Origin: Aquimarina sp. Aq78
GTDB taxonomy: Bacteria; Bacteroidota; Bacteroidia; Flavobacteriales; Flavobacteriaceae
Direction: 5' to 3'
NCBI RefSeq assembly: GCF_900299525.1
Contig: NZ_OMKA01000001.1
Location: 806,001 to 870,000, forward strand
Length of the DNA stretch: 64,000 nucleotides
Shown here in pieces: positions 16,806 through 26,042 of the stretch (position 1 is its first letter; every line of letters starts with the position of its first letter). Below the pieces are notes generated by a model. The model was not told the origin of the DNA, searched no databases, and saw only the letters and a list, made by a program, of their open reading frames with translations. Both the position numbers and the translations under genes were made by a program.

Positions 16806-19049
16806 TTATATCGGTTTTTCTTTTAACTCTGCATTTTTTAAAAAATAATCATTAATTTTTTCGGATAATACTTGTGACAGCCATATAATTCTACCACAAT
16901 GCTCTACGTGCCATACGGCCTTACCATCAAATACATTTCCTGCCAGTAATGGTCCCATAATATGTAAATTATCAGAAGCTTCTAATTCCTCATTAACCTC
17001 AAATCCTATCTTAGAATCATTAGGTTTGCAATATCCTTTTTCCATTACATTTTTTAGTAATTCTGGGATGTTTTGTTTAGCTAGATTTGTACTACCTACA
17101 CAGTTAATCACTATACTAACAGAATCTTCATAGATTTTGTTTTTCCCAGATTGTGTATCCAAATACTCTAAGGAATATTCACCCGTTTTAGTTTTTTTAA
17201 TATCACTAAATCGTCCAGCAATATGGTCAAAACGATTTTCTTCTTTTAGTTCATCTACAGTTTTAGAATAATGAAAACCTGCACATCGTTGTCTTCTTCC
17301 TATTTCATTACCATAATAGCAAGCAAATTTTTTCAATTCTTCTGGATTCAACTTATTTAATAAAGCTCCAAAAGCTTTTGATATGATATCTACCGTAGAT
17401 GCTGCTCCAAGATGAATTTGATCTGCATAATCCAGATCTTTAAAAGTTGCTTCTGCGATAATTTTTGCAGTTAAAGTCTTTTCATTTGCTAATGCCTGTA
17501 AATTAAAAGGGGTGTATTCTTTTTTTCGTTCTTCATCAATAACAGCATCTGGTAATAACCCTTGAGTTGAAAGAATTATAAACTTATCTATACCAGATTT
17601 TATTTTTTCGATATCATTTAGCTTATACAGTAATTCCAGACCACTTGCATTCGCTCCTACAATAAGAACATTAACTTTTTTGTTCGATTTTTGTTCTAGA
17701 AAAGCATCTATCTTTCCTAAAACCCCCTCTAATTCAGAACTATAAGGATCATTAATAAAAAGTAAGTTATCTTCTTCGATAATGTTTTCATTTTTCCAAA
17801 GGTGATTAACTGGTAAAGAACCAACAGATAGGATAACTTTTTCAGAAAAAACAGTCTCTTTATTATCTAAAAATAACTCATACTCTTTTTCTTTCTTTTC
17901 TATATCTACTACTTCTGCGTTGATATAATTTACATCTACTACTCCTTTGATCTTAAATTCCTCTAATCTATTCTTTACTTTTTCATTAATATACCATCCA
18001 AAAAAACGACGAGGAATAAAGAGATCTTCCCATTCATTATTTTCTATTCTATCTGCATGTTTGACAATCCATTCTGCAGATAAAGTTCCTCCATCTTTTT
18101 TCAACTCATCTAATAGCCAATTCTTATTATTATTAAGCCATTTAATAAATTTTCCCAATTCTGGTTCTGGCAAAAAGTTTTTTAACGATGTTATAAGGTG
18201 TACCGAAAAACCAGACCTTGAACCGTATGGTATCCCAGAGTGAAATTCTCGATATTTATCAATTATATTAATATTGATTTTTCTTTTTATTTTATGATTT
18301 TCTATAAGATCTAAAAAATGTAAAATAGTAAAGGATGATGAAATTCCTGAACCAATAAAAGTGATCTCAGACGATTTTGGTTTGTTATTAAGCTTCAAGT
18401 CGGTGAGTTTTGTTTTTATTATTTTACCTGGATTACCAACGACTGTAGAATAGTCTGGGACGTCTTTTAAAACTACAGCTCCTGCACCAATGGTACACCA
18501 TTTTCCTATTTTTACTTTTGGTATCACAACTGCACCAACTCCTACATGTGATCCCTCTCCTACCTCTACATGACCACATAAAGCGGCTTTTGGTGAAATA
18601 TGCGCAAAATTTCCTATAATATTATCGTGATCTATACTTGCTGCTGTATTTATAATTACATGCTCTCCAATAACCGTATTAGGTTGAATTATCGCTCCAG
18701 CAAAAATAACAGTACCTTCTCCTATTTTTGCTGTTGAGGCTATAATCGCCGAATGATGTATTGCCTTTTCAAAATCACTTTTTAGAAAACCTGCAATCTC
18801 TGCTCTTTCTGCATTTATACCTACAGCCACAATTACAGGATATCCCTTATGCGGAAATTCTTTTAGATTTTTTCTTGCTCCAGAAGTTACATTCTTAGAC
18901 GCATAATGACGTCCAGATGGTTTATCATCAAAAGTCTCGGTCACTTCATAACCGTTCTCTTCTAGTACTTCTCGTATGACTTGAGAATGCCCGCCAGCTC
19001 CATAAATCCTTATTTTTTTAGGGTCGTCAGTTATTTTCATTTTACTCAT
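16806..19049 (-). CDS. Fusion: NeuD/PglD-type left-handed beta-helix acetyltransferase + FAD/NAD(P)-binding oxidoreductase
   Basis: A 747-residue two-domain protein. Residues about 10-215 are a complete sugar acetyltransferase of the NeuD/PglD group: N-terminal Rossmann part (IRIYGAGGHSQVI), then hexapeptide repeats with the catalytic-His region ASIDHDNIIGNFAHISP (His141). Residues about 228-747 are an FAD/NAD(P)-binding protein of the PF13454 type: GSGISSS at 233-239, GIPYGSRSG, FIPRRFFGWYINE and a second nucleotide motif VNVLIVGANASG near 460. Both domains look intact. The protein lies between sugar-transferase and FemAB-like genes, so it may oxidise and acylate the same amino-sugar substituent, which is inference. 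A fused arrangement is unusual; I see no frameshift or truncation. Confidence 0.8.
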   Translation of the reverse strand: MSKMKITDDPKKIRIYGAGGHSQVIREVLEENGYEVTETFDDKPSGRHYASKNVTSGARKNLKEFPHKGYPVIVAVGINAERAEIAGFLKSDFEKAIHHSAIIASTAKIGEGTVIFAGAIIQPNTVIGEHVIINTAASIDHDNIIGNFAHISPKAALCGHVEVGEGSHVGVGAVVIPKVKIGKWCTIGAGAVVLKDVPDYSTVVGNPGKIIKTKLTDLKLNNKPKSSEITFIGSGISSSFTILHFLDLIENHKIKRKININIIDKYREFHSGIPYGSRSGFSVHLITSLKNFLPEPELGKFIKWLNNNKNWLLDELKKDGGTLSAEWIVKHADRIENNEWEDLFIPRRFFGWYINEKVKNRLEEFKIKGVVDVNYINAEVVDIEKKEKEYELFLDNKETVFSEKVILSVGSLPVNHLWKNENIIEEDNLLFINDPYSSELEGVLGKIDAFLEQKSNKKVNVLIVGANASGLELLYKLNDIEKIKSGIDKFIILSTQGLLPDAVIDEERKKEYTPFNLQALANEKTLTAKIIAEATFKDLDYADQIHLGAASTVDIISKAFGALLNKLNPEELKKFACYYGNEIGRRQRCAGFHYSKTVDELKEENRFDHIAGRFSDIKKTKTGEYSLEYLDTQSGKNKIYEDSVSIVINCVGSTNLAKQNIPELLKNVMEKGYCKPNDSKIGFEVNEELEASDNLHIMGPLLAGNVFDGKAVWHVEHCGRIIWLSQVLSEKINDYFLKNAELKEKPI

Positions 19050-19124
19050 TACTAAATTTAAGTTGATTTGTTGGTTGTGTGAATTATAGTGTTCTATAAG
19101 AACTTTTATAAAAGTTTTTTTAAA

Positions 19125-19730
19125 TTAGTTATTTCCTTTCCAAGCAGGCATAATGGTATTTTGATCTATGTTTACGCCTTCTTTCTTAATTACTTTCTTT
19201 ATGGTTAAAAATAAAATTTTTATATCTAACATAAAACTTAGGTTTTCTACGTACCATACATCATATTCAAATTTCTGACTCCAGGATATTGTATTCCTAC
19301 CTTTTACCTGTGCCCACCCAGTTATACCAGGTCTTACGTTATGTCTTTTCTTTTGCGTCTCATTATACAAAGGTAAGTATTCAACCAAAAGAGGCCTTGG
19401 CCCCATTAAACTCATATCTCCTTTTAAAACATTAATAAGCTGCAAAATCTCATCTAACGAGTACTTTCTAATAAATGCTCCTGCTTTGGTTATACGAGAA
19501 ACATTATGTACATCATCTTTATCCTCTGATCTTAAATCAGCCATTGTTTTAAATTTGATGATTTTAAAAAGTTGGCCATTTTTTCCCGGTCTTAACTGAA
19601 AAAAAAACGGTTTACCTCTATTAACTATAATTAATATTAGAACCAACACGGTAATAATGGGCGATAGCAATACTATACCAAAAAAAGAAAGCACAAAGTC
19701 TAATAATCGTTTTACATATGGGTTGTACAT
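19125..19730 (-). CDS. Monotopic phosphoglycosyl transferase, PglC-like (first copy)
   Basis: A 201-residue enzyme that starts a repeat unit by moving a sugar-1-phosphate onto undecaprenyl phosphate. It has one N-terminal re-entrant helix (about 8-36), KFKTM at 59-63, the catalytic Asp93-Glu94 pair in SLDEILQL, and MGPRPLLVEYLP followed by RHNVRPGITGWAQVKGRN. Length and residue numbers match Campylobacter PglC. The usual Pro after the DE pair (DEIPQL) is Leu here. A second PglC-like gene lies at 23.5 kb. Given the PglF/E/D-like genes, a bacillosamine-type donor is likely for at least one of them. Confidence 0.9.
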   Translation of the reverse strand: MYNPYVKRLLDFVLSFFGIVLLSPIITVLVLILIIVNRGKPFFFQLRPGKNGQLFKIIKFKTMADLRSEDKDDVHNVSRITKAGAFIRKYSLDEILQLINVLKGDMSLMGPRPLLVEYLPLYNETQKKRHNVRPGITGWAQVKGRNTISWSQKFEYDVWYVENLSFMLDIKILFLTIKKVIKKEGVNIDQNTIMPAWKGNN

Positions 19731-19816
19731 CTACTTTTTATACCTTTTATCAATTTAATTAACAATGCTTTATATCTTCAAGTTTACCACTATTTCTATA
19801 CTTATAGTTTCTGTTC

Positions 19817-20485
19817 TTAGGACTTAGACAAATAGTTTTCTCCTTTTGCGACGGTCCTTATTTCTTTCCCCGGAACACCATAAACCAGTTTAAAATCGTC
19901 TATATCGTTTAAAATTAAAGAACCTGCTCCAATAATACTATGTTTTCCAATGGTAATACCTTGAATAATATTTGCTCCTAAGGATATTGCGGTACATGTT
20001 CCTATACTAACATTTCCTCCGATAGTAACTCCTGGCGCTAAGCTAGAAAAGTCCTGTATATAGCTATCATGATCAAAATTAGCATCAGTATTCATAATAC
20101 AAAAATCCCCAATCCTTGCATGTGCATTAATGGTAACAGAAGCTAATATTATACTTCCCTTACCTACTATGGCACTTGGACTAATTATTGCCGACGGATG
20201 AATTACTGTAATAAACTCAAAATCCGGAGATAGTTTTTTTATTCTCGTCTGTACTAAAAACCTGGTCCAGTTATCTCCTATCGCTATAATCCCTTTATTA
20301 ACACCTTGTTCTACAAGGTCCTGAATATAATTTTCAGTACCCAGAACTTCATAACCAAGTAGCTTTTTACCTTTTGGTTTAAACGTATCTATAAGGCCAT
20401 GAATTTGATAATTTGCATTCAATTCTATGGTTTCTATAATCACCTTAGCATGACCCGACGCACCAATTATCAAGATTTTATCCAT
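19817..20485 (-). CDS. NeuD/PglD-family sugar O/N-acetyltransferase
   Basis: A 222-residue acetyl-CoA-dependent enzyme. The N-terminal Rossmann-like sugar-binding part (ILIIGASGHAKVIIETI) is followed by a left-handed beta helix with hexapeptide repeats; the catalytic-base region is NFDHDSYIQDFSSLAPG (His139). PglD acetylates the 4-amino group of UDP-4-amino sugars, which fits the dehydratase and aminotransferase encoded at 7.1-10.2 kb. It lies between a phosphoglycosyl transferase gene and an acyl-carrier gene. The neighbouring fusion protein carries a second copy of this domain, so substrates may be divided between the two. Confidence 0.88.
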   Translation of the reverse strand: MDKILIIGASGHAKVIIETIELNANYQIHGLIDTFKPKGKKLLGYEVLGTENYIQDLVEQGVNKGIIAIGDNWTRFLVQTRIKKLSPDFEFITVIHPSAIISPSAIVGKGSIILASVTINAHARIGDFCIMNTDANFDHDSYIQDFSSLAPGVTIGGNVSIGTCTAISLGANIIQGITIGKHSIIGAGSLILNDIDDFKLVYGVPGKEIRTVAKGENYLSKS

Positions 20486-20540
20486 CCATGTTTCTTTTAC
20501 AAATTATTTCTCGGTATACCTACAAGAGTCTTTTATATAC

Positions 20541-20780
20541 TTATAGTTCGGATTCTATGGTTCTGATTAGATCTCCAACATTATTCATATTCATCAAATC
20601 CATTAGTTTGAATTTAATACCAAAAGATTTTTCGACTTCTGAAATGATCATCATATGCGTTACAGATTCCCATCCATCAACATCATCTGCTGTGGTTTCA
20701 TCAGCAAGCTGAAAATTATCATGCTCTAATACAGATACAAAAGCTTCTTTTACTTTTGATAAAATCTCTTCTTTACTCAT
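20541..20780 (-). CDS. Acyl/aminoacyl carrier protein, DltC-like (carrier 1)
   Basis: A 79-residue carrier protein. The phosphopantetheine serine is Ser39 in DVDGWESVTHMMII, a DltC/acyl-carrier signature in which the common DSL is ESV. Helix 3 (FGIKFKLMDLMNMNNVGDL) is also typical. It is 10 bases downstream of a DltA-like ligase, which probably loads it. The loaded group could go to one of the nearby GNAT/FemAB-like proteins or to an MBOAT. A phosphopantetheinyl transferase must come from elsewhere in the genome. Confidence 0.88.
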   Translation of the reverse strand: MSKEEILSKVKEAFVSVLEHDNFQLADETTADDVDGWESVTHMMIISEVEKSFGIKFKLMDLMNMNNVGDLIRTIESEL

Positions 20781-20790
20781 TATTGATTAT

Positions 20791-22287
20791 TTAATTTATG
20801 TCAAAATATGTTCTTAATTCTTTTCTATTAATTTTTCCGTTAATACTGTGCGGAAACTCTTTTATAAATTTCACATGACCCGGAATCATATAATCCGGCA
20901 TTTTTGTTTTCATATAATCGAATATTTCTTCAGTATCAAATTCTTCAGATTCTATGGCTAAACCTAGCTCTGCATTACCTAATGCATTGGTAATATCCAG
21001 AGCAACCATATTGACTTTTCTATCTGATTTTGTTTTTGCATGAAATTCAACTTCTGCCAGTTCTACCCGATATCCTCTAATTTTCACTTGAAAATCTGCT
21101 CGGCCAACATATAAAAAATCCCCTTCTTCATCTTTAAAGCAAAGATCTCCAGTTTTATAGTAACGTATTTTTCTTCCGTTTTCTTCTCTCACAAAAAAAC
21201 TTTGGGCATTTCGTTCTTCATTTTTCCAATACCCGGGAGTTATCTGCGGACCTCCAAGAGATAGTTCTCCTGTTACATTTACAGGTACCTCTTCATTATC
21301 TTTATTTACAACAAGATATAACGTATCTTCTTGTGGTGTTCCTATGGCTACTATTCCATTATGGGCTTTTTGATGAGTTTCTTTATGATATGGATAAAAG
21401 CCACTATAAACGGTAAATTCTGTGGGGCCATAGTAATTAAATATTTTACAATTAGGAAGACATTCGCTCCATTCTTTGGCAATATCACTATGCAATGCTC
21501 CTCCACCAAAACTACAATATCGTACATCTGGTGCATTAATTTCTGGAAAATATGGTCTCAGATAATTTATGATCGATGGTACCATGGTAAGAACCGTAAG
21601 TTTCTGCTCCTTAATAAGTTTAAAAATATAAAAATATTTAATTGCTCCTTTTGGTATTGTATAGACACAAGAACCTGACAAAAAAGGAAATAAGTAGGTT
21701 ACTACAGAAAAATCAAAAGTAAGCTCAAACATTTGCAAGCATCGATCCGAAGGAACCAGATTAAACTCTGGTTCAACATCAACTGCATTTACCAGCGCAT
21801 TAACGTTATCAAAAGTAATAGGAACTCCTTTAGGAAGCCCTGTAGTACCCGAGGTAAATAATATATATGCTATTTGATCACCAGAAACATGTTTAGGCTT
21901 CAGGTTTATATCGGTATCATCCAATGCACCAGAGGCAATAACTTTATAATCCTTATAAATTGAAGTCTTAGAAGAATCAATGACATATCGTGTCTCTGTT
22001 AATTCAAAAACTTTATGATTACGCTCAATTGGCGTTGATGGATTTACAGGAACATATGCCTTCCCTTCGAGCCAAAGTGCAAGAATACTTGCATAAGTCT
22101 GAAGATCATCATTGGTTACTAAACCAATTAGTTTTTCAGAATCTTCTACAGTATTTGCTATAGCATCTCTTATCTTAGATATTTCAATAGCAAAATCATG
22201 ATATGTATAAAACGTATTGTTTATACATAAAGCATTACAATCAGAATAGCTTTCTATCGAATCTTGTAGTTTTTTTACAAATTTCAC
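20791..22287 (-). CDS. Amino-acid adenylating ligase, DltA-like (ligase 1)
   Basis: A 498-residue adenylate-forming enzyme expected to activate an amino acid with ATP and load it on the carrier encoded next. Core motifs are complete: TSGTTGLPKG at 145-154, FDFSV at 191-195, NYYGPTE, YYKTGDL, GRADFQVKIRGYRVELAEVE region, and the C-terminal lysine in NGKINRKEL (Lys485). Asp192 is the position that binds the alpha-amino group in amino-acid-specific adenylation domains and in DltA, which argues for an amino acid rather than a fatty acid. It is followed by its carrier gene (10-base gap) and preceded by a GNAT-like gene. The amino acid cannot be predicted with confidence. Confidence 0.88.
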   Translation of the reverse strand: MKFVKKLQDSIESYSDCNALCINNTFYTYHDFAIEISKIRDAIANTVEDSEKLIGLVTNDDLQTYASILALWLEGKAYVPVNPSTPIERNHKVFELTETRYVIDSSKTSIYKDYKVIASGALDDTDINLKPKHVSGDQIAYILFTSGTTGLPKGVPITFDNVNALVNAVDVEPEFNLVPSDRCLQMFELTFDFSVVTYLFPFLSGSCVYTIPKGAIKYFYIFKLIKEQKLTVLTMVPSIINYLRPYFPEINAPDVRYCSFGGGALHSDIAKEWSECLPNCKIFNYYGPTEFTVYSGFYPYHKETHQKAHNGIVAIGTPQEDTLYLVVNKDNEEVPVNVTGELSLGGPQITPGYWKNEERNAQSFFVREENGRKIRYYKTGDLCFKDEEGDFLYVGRADFQVKIRGYRVELAEVEFHAKTKSDRKVNMVALDITNALGNAELGLAIESEEFDTEEIFDYMKTKMPDYMIPGHVKFIKEFPHSINGKINRKELRTYFDIN

Positions 22288-22370
22288 ATGTTTAAATTTT
22301 AATAATTACCTGACAAAAAATTAATTACAAACTTAATATCGTTTGTAATCACCTTACTCTTCTTTTTGAT

Positions 22371-23468
22371 TTAATAAAAATGTCCATCTCTATTCAACAT
22401 ATTTGAGTTTTCAAAATCGAGTTTAGTTTCATCATGAGCCAATCCCTTTTTTGTCACCTTATGTGTAAAAACAGTACTATATCGTTTTGTTATACAATCT
22501 GATAATCGAGTATCATCTGTAAAAATAAACTTAGTTCTCTTTTGGATAAAATTCTCCATCATAGCATCTACACACAAATTATAATTTTCTTCTTCTTTTA
22601 CCAAAAAGTATTTAACATTAAACTCATTATAATTTATCACATAAGATAAAAAACCAATAATTTTATTTTCTTTCATAATTTTCAGATTATGAATATAGAT
22701 ATTATTGCTGGTTCCCGTTTGCAATGACTTATAAGGATGCTTTGTTGGTATTGGTGTCTGAGTATATTGATTAGCATTAATCTGCCAATTTATATACTCT
22801 TTTGTCTTATATATCAAATCGTTTTCACAAAGTGGTTCGGCAAACTGCCATGTTATATCATCCAATTGATTGATATAATCATAAGAAAGCATTTTTGTTC
22901 TACTCTTAGCTTTTGGCTTATTCATAAGTCTTATTACCCCTGCTGCCATAGCATCAATCCTATCTAAAATAAACTTGAATGATTTTAAAAATCGAAACCT
23001 TCCTATGAGCATAGATGCATCTAAACTAAAAAATATCGTATGCCTTAATCTTGATGTAATTACTGTAAAAGGTTGTTTCTCATAAAAAGTAGTGACATTT
23101 TCTGCATACGACTTGATAAGAATTTGTTTACCCGTAAGGTTTACAGCTTCATTATAGATGTATGTTCCTAGCACAGTATCTTTATATTGTTTATCTACCC
23201 ACCATGATATCATCCAATATACTTTGGTTTTCTCATCGGTATTGGTATTGAGTAGATCAGGAAACATAAAAACGAAAGAAATCATTTTTTCATCTTCATA
23301 ACCAATAACGCCACAATAGTCATCCTCTTTTATTCTCGAATTCGAAACTAACCATAATGCTTTACTTTTTGGTAATGGTGTAAGGTTTCCTTTCCAATAG
23401 GTATTTTGATCTATACCTTCCCTTAGCATTTTTTTGGTTAAGGCTACTATTTTTAAATTTTTACTCAT
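22371..23468 (-). CDS. GNAT-like protein of a polysaccharide locus
   Basis: A 365-residue cytoplasmic protein. Residues about 50-150 resemble a GNAT acyltransferase (CGVIGYEDEKMISFVFMFP, then ISWWVDKQYKDTVLGTYIYNEA at the acetyl-CoA-binding position, then AENVTTFYEK). The C-terminal half could be a second, degenerate GNAT-like domain. It lies upstream of ligase 1 and downstream of a PglC-like transferase gene, with short gaps, so it belongs to this operon. A role in transferring the activated group onto an amino sugar is plausible but inferred. Confidence 0.55.
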   Translation of the reverse strand: MSKNLKIVALTKKMLREGIDQNTYWKGNLTPLPKSKALWLVSNSRIKEDDYCGVIGYEDEKMISFVFMFPDLLNTNTDEKTKVYWMISWWVDKQYKDTVLGTYIYNEAVNLTGKQILIKSYAENVTTFYEKQPFTVITSRLRHTIFFSLDASMLIGRFRFLKSFKFILDRIDAMAAGVIRLMNKPKAKSRTKMLSYDYINQLDDITWQFAEPLCENDLIYKTKEYINWQINANQYTQTPIPTKHPYKSLQTGTSNNIYIHNLKIMKENKIIGFLSYVINYNEFNVKYFLVKEEENYNLCVDAMMENFIQKRTKFIFTDDTRLSDCITKRYSTVFTHKVTKKGLAHDETKLDFENSNMLNRDGHFY

Positions 23469-23489
23469 CTATTTTTCCCTAAAATAAAA

Positions 23490-24095
23490 CTAGTTTTTAC
23501 CGTTGAAATATTCTGATGTTTCTTCTTCAGACAGATTCACATCTTTTTTTTGTATTACCTTTTTAAGTGTTAATCCTATTATTTTAGCATCCAACACTAA
23601 ATTATAATGCTCTACATACCATACATCATACTCGAACTTTTTTTTCCAGGTAATTGAATTTCTTCCATTAACCTGTGCCCACCCCGTAATACCCGGTCTT
23701 ACATCATGTCTCTTTTTTTGAACATCATTATACACAGGTAAATATTCTATTATTAATGGACGAGGTCCTATCAATGACATTTCTCCTATTAACACATTAA
23801 TTAATTGTGGAATTTCATCTAAAGAAGTTTTTCTAACAAATGCTCCTACTTTGGTTATTCTATCCTTATCTGGTAATAAATTTCCTTGAGCATCTTTTCT
23901 ATCGTTCATGGTTTTAAACTTTATGATGCTAAAAATCTTTTCATTTTTACCTGGTCTTCTTTGAACGAAAAAAGGTTTTCCCTGATTAGCGATAGCTAGA
24001 AAAAGAATCAATACTATAAAGACAGGTGAAATAAAGATCAGTAAAATTAGTGATGCACTAAAATCAAGACTTCTTTTTATAAAAAACTTATACAC
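23490..24095 (-). CDS. Monotopic phosphoglycosyl transferase, PglC-like (second copy)
   Basis: A 201-residue initiating transferase with the same layout as the copy at 19.1 kb: re-entrant helix (about 8-36), KFKTM at 59-63, catalytic Asp93-Glu94 in the canonical SLDEIPQL, IGPRPLIIEYLP and RPGITGWAQVNGRN. It differs from the first copy through much of its length, so it is an older paralogue and not a recent duplication. It is the first gene of the operon that runs left from about 24.1 kb. Either copy may start the repeat unit; two intact copies could mean two donors or two polymers. Confidence 0.9.
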   Translation of the reverse strand: MYKFFIKRSLDFSASLILLIFISPVFIVLILFLAIANQGKPFFVQRRPGKNEKIFSIIKFKTMNDRKDAQGNLLPDKDRITKVGAFVRKTSLDEIPQLINVLIGEMSLIGPRPLIIEYLPVYNDVQKKRHDVRPGITGWAQVNGRNSITWKKKFEYDVWYVEHYNLVLDAKIIGLTLKKVIQKKDVNLSEEETSEYFNGKN

Positions 24096-24485
24096 CTTTT
24101 TAAAGTTTAGATGGTCATAAAAGGGACTCCATTATTTAATCCAACAAATGTATAAACCATTTGTTAAAAAGTGAAATAAAAGAATTACTATCTCCTTTAC
24201 AATCATTAATATTAACAACCAAATGATATGATCCTAAGACATATCCAGGACTTATCATACAACACTAAAAATTGGGGGAATAAACAAACAATTATTATTT
24301 ATACTACCAGGGAATGAAGCTAATAATTTGTCTGTGATTTTATATCTAAAATCGCGAGTAAATATACAATCAATATTTTAGTTTTCACCTCATTAAATTA
24401 ACTTTTTTCAACAAGGTATTGTTATCAAAAACTCTGTATAAAAACAGATATAAGTCTATGCTTAAAATGCACCTGTTAATCATAA
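24096..24485 (-). promoter_or_regulatory. Intergenic region with candidate terminator and promoter
   Basis: A 390-base gap without a gene. On the minus strand, just after the PglA-like gene, a 5-base-pair hairpin (24448-24444 with 24437-24433) is followed by five T residues (24431-24427), a weak terminator candidate. Further on, TACATTTG (24152-24145) matches the TAnnTTTG -7 consensus and lies 50 bases before the second phosphoglycosyl transferase gene; the -33 element is not clear. Together these suggest that a new transcript starts here. Confidence 0.4.
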
Positions 24486-25631
24486 TTATAACGCACGATA
24501 CTCTTCTAATAGCGCTTCCCATACTACTTTTCGTTCATATCGGCTGGTGATAGATTCTCGTGCATTGGCGGCTAAAGTGTCTCGTTGAGCCTTATCCTCT
24601 ACCAGCATTTTTAGATTCTTAAATAATAGTTCTGTATCTTTTACTGGGATGATCTTACCATTAACCCCATCTGTTACAATCTCATTACAACCATTAATAT
24701 CGGTAACAACACTAGCTAACCCCATAGATGCTGCTTGCATCACTACATTAGGAAACCCTTCGCGATAACTGGGAAATGCCAATACATCAGAAATTGCAAA
24801 ATAGGGTCGTACATCATTCTGCCACCCTACCATAATAATATCAGGGTTGGTATTTATCTCTTCTTCTGTTTCTGGTAATAATGGATCCAAATCCTTTTCA
24901 TAGGTACCAACCAATAATAATTTGGCAGTAGCAGATGCAGTATTCAACTTTTTAAACGCATCAATAAGTTCATGTATCCCTTTATCTTTTACCAGTCTAC
25001 CAACATATATAATTACAGTATCTGTAGATTTAATACCAAGACTCTCAGATAATTTTAGGTTTTCTTCTTCAGCATAAAGTCCTGGATCAAAGAACGAAGT
25101 ATCTATTCCGTTAGAACTTCCATTTGCAATAACTTTAAGTTTTTTTGGAGAGGTATATTTATTAGTTATAATAATATCATTAAGCCCTGATGAATTTGGA
25201 TAAATTTTGGTAGCACAGGCATAGGTTGCTTTTTCTACTGTATCCAATAGTATTCTTTTTGCTCCTGTAGCTTCAAGCAATGGTAATCCGGCAATGGTAT
25301 GTAAACGATGCGGAACTCCTGCCAATTTTGCTGCCAACATGGATAATGTTCCTGCCTTAGGCGTATGACTGTGAACTATCTGTGGTTTTTCTTTTTTAAA
25401 AACTTTATATAGCCTGTATACTGCTTTTAAATCCTTGATAGGAGTAATCTTACGGGTCATCTCTACAGGAATAACACGTACTTCTTCATTTTTTGACACC
25501 ACATCTAATTGCCCCTCTCCTTTTCCTGATATTCCAATCATATCATAATATTGGGACATAAACTTTAGTTGTCCTTGTAATAATTTCCCTAATGATATAG
25601 GTACAGTAGTAACCCTAATTATTTTTTGCAT
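24486..25631 (-). CDS. GT4-family glycosyltransferase, PglA-like
   Basis: A 381-residue GT-B fold retaining glycosyltransferase. Features are HSHTPKAGTLSMLAAKLAGVP in the N-terminal domain, IYVGRLVKDKGIHELIDAF and the donor-binding motif FPSYREGFPNVVMQA in the C-terminal domain. It resembles PglA-type enzymes that add the second sugar to an undecaprenyl-diphosphate-linked amino sugar, which fits the two PglC-like transferases in the next operon. It stands alone, divergent from the beta-helix lipoprotein gene. Confidence 0.87.
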   Translation of the reverse strand: MQKIIRVTTVPISLGKLLQGQLKFMSQYYDMIGISGKGEGQLDVVSKNEEVRVIPVEMTRKITPIKDLKAVYRLYKVFKKEKPQIVHSHTPKAGTLSMLAAKLAGVPHRLHTIAGLPLLEATGAKRILLDTVEKATYACATKIYPNSSGLNDIIITNKYTSPKKLKVIANGSSNGIDTSFFDPGLYAEEENLKLSESLGIKSTDTVIIYVGRLVKDKGIHELIDAFKKLNTASATAKLLLVGTYEKDLDPLLPETEEEINTNPDIIMVGWQNDVRPYFAISDVLAFPSYREGFPNVVMQAASMGLASVVTDINGCNEIVTDGVNGKIIPVKDTELLFKNLKMLVEDKAQRDTLAANARESITSRYERKVVWEALLEEYRAL

Positions 25632-26042
25632 TTTTTCCCCAGACTTAAAAGTAAAACTAGTAAACTCATTACCAATTTTGATATTAAAAATAATGATGAG
25701 TTGATTCTAAAATATTTTCGGATACAAATATAGTTATATGCTAGTGTTTGAAAACTTTAAATTATGGTTTCTTTTATTTTTTAAACCCCAGGCAAAATGA
25801 CTAGTAAAAATGCTGTTGTTTTCTACGGGAAATCAACAAAAAAGCTAAGGTTTAGGCTAGTAAACTCAAGTATTTACGCATTTTGAATAAAATTTAACAT
25901 TTCCAAATAAAATTTACACAATTAATTTACCAATCTTACGTTAATGCAGATAATAACTAACTCAAGAAAATAACAGCAAACTCAAAAAAATGGTAAATAA
26001 CTTAAAAATAGAATAATAATTAACCTAAATAATCCCCCCAAA
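25632..26042. promoter_or_regulatory. Divergent intergenic region with minus-strand promoter candidate
   Basis: A 411-base gap between the PglA-like gene (minus) and the beta-helix lipoprotein gene (plus). No credible gene is present. TATATTTG at 25732-25725 on the minus strand fits the TAnnTTTG -7 element about 94 bases before the PglA-like start; the -33 box is weak. I see no clear match for the plus-strand gene. Confidence 0.35.
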
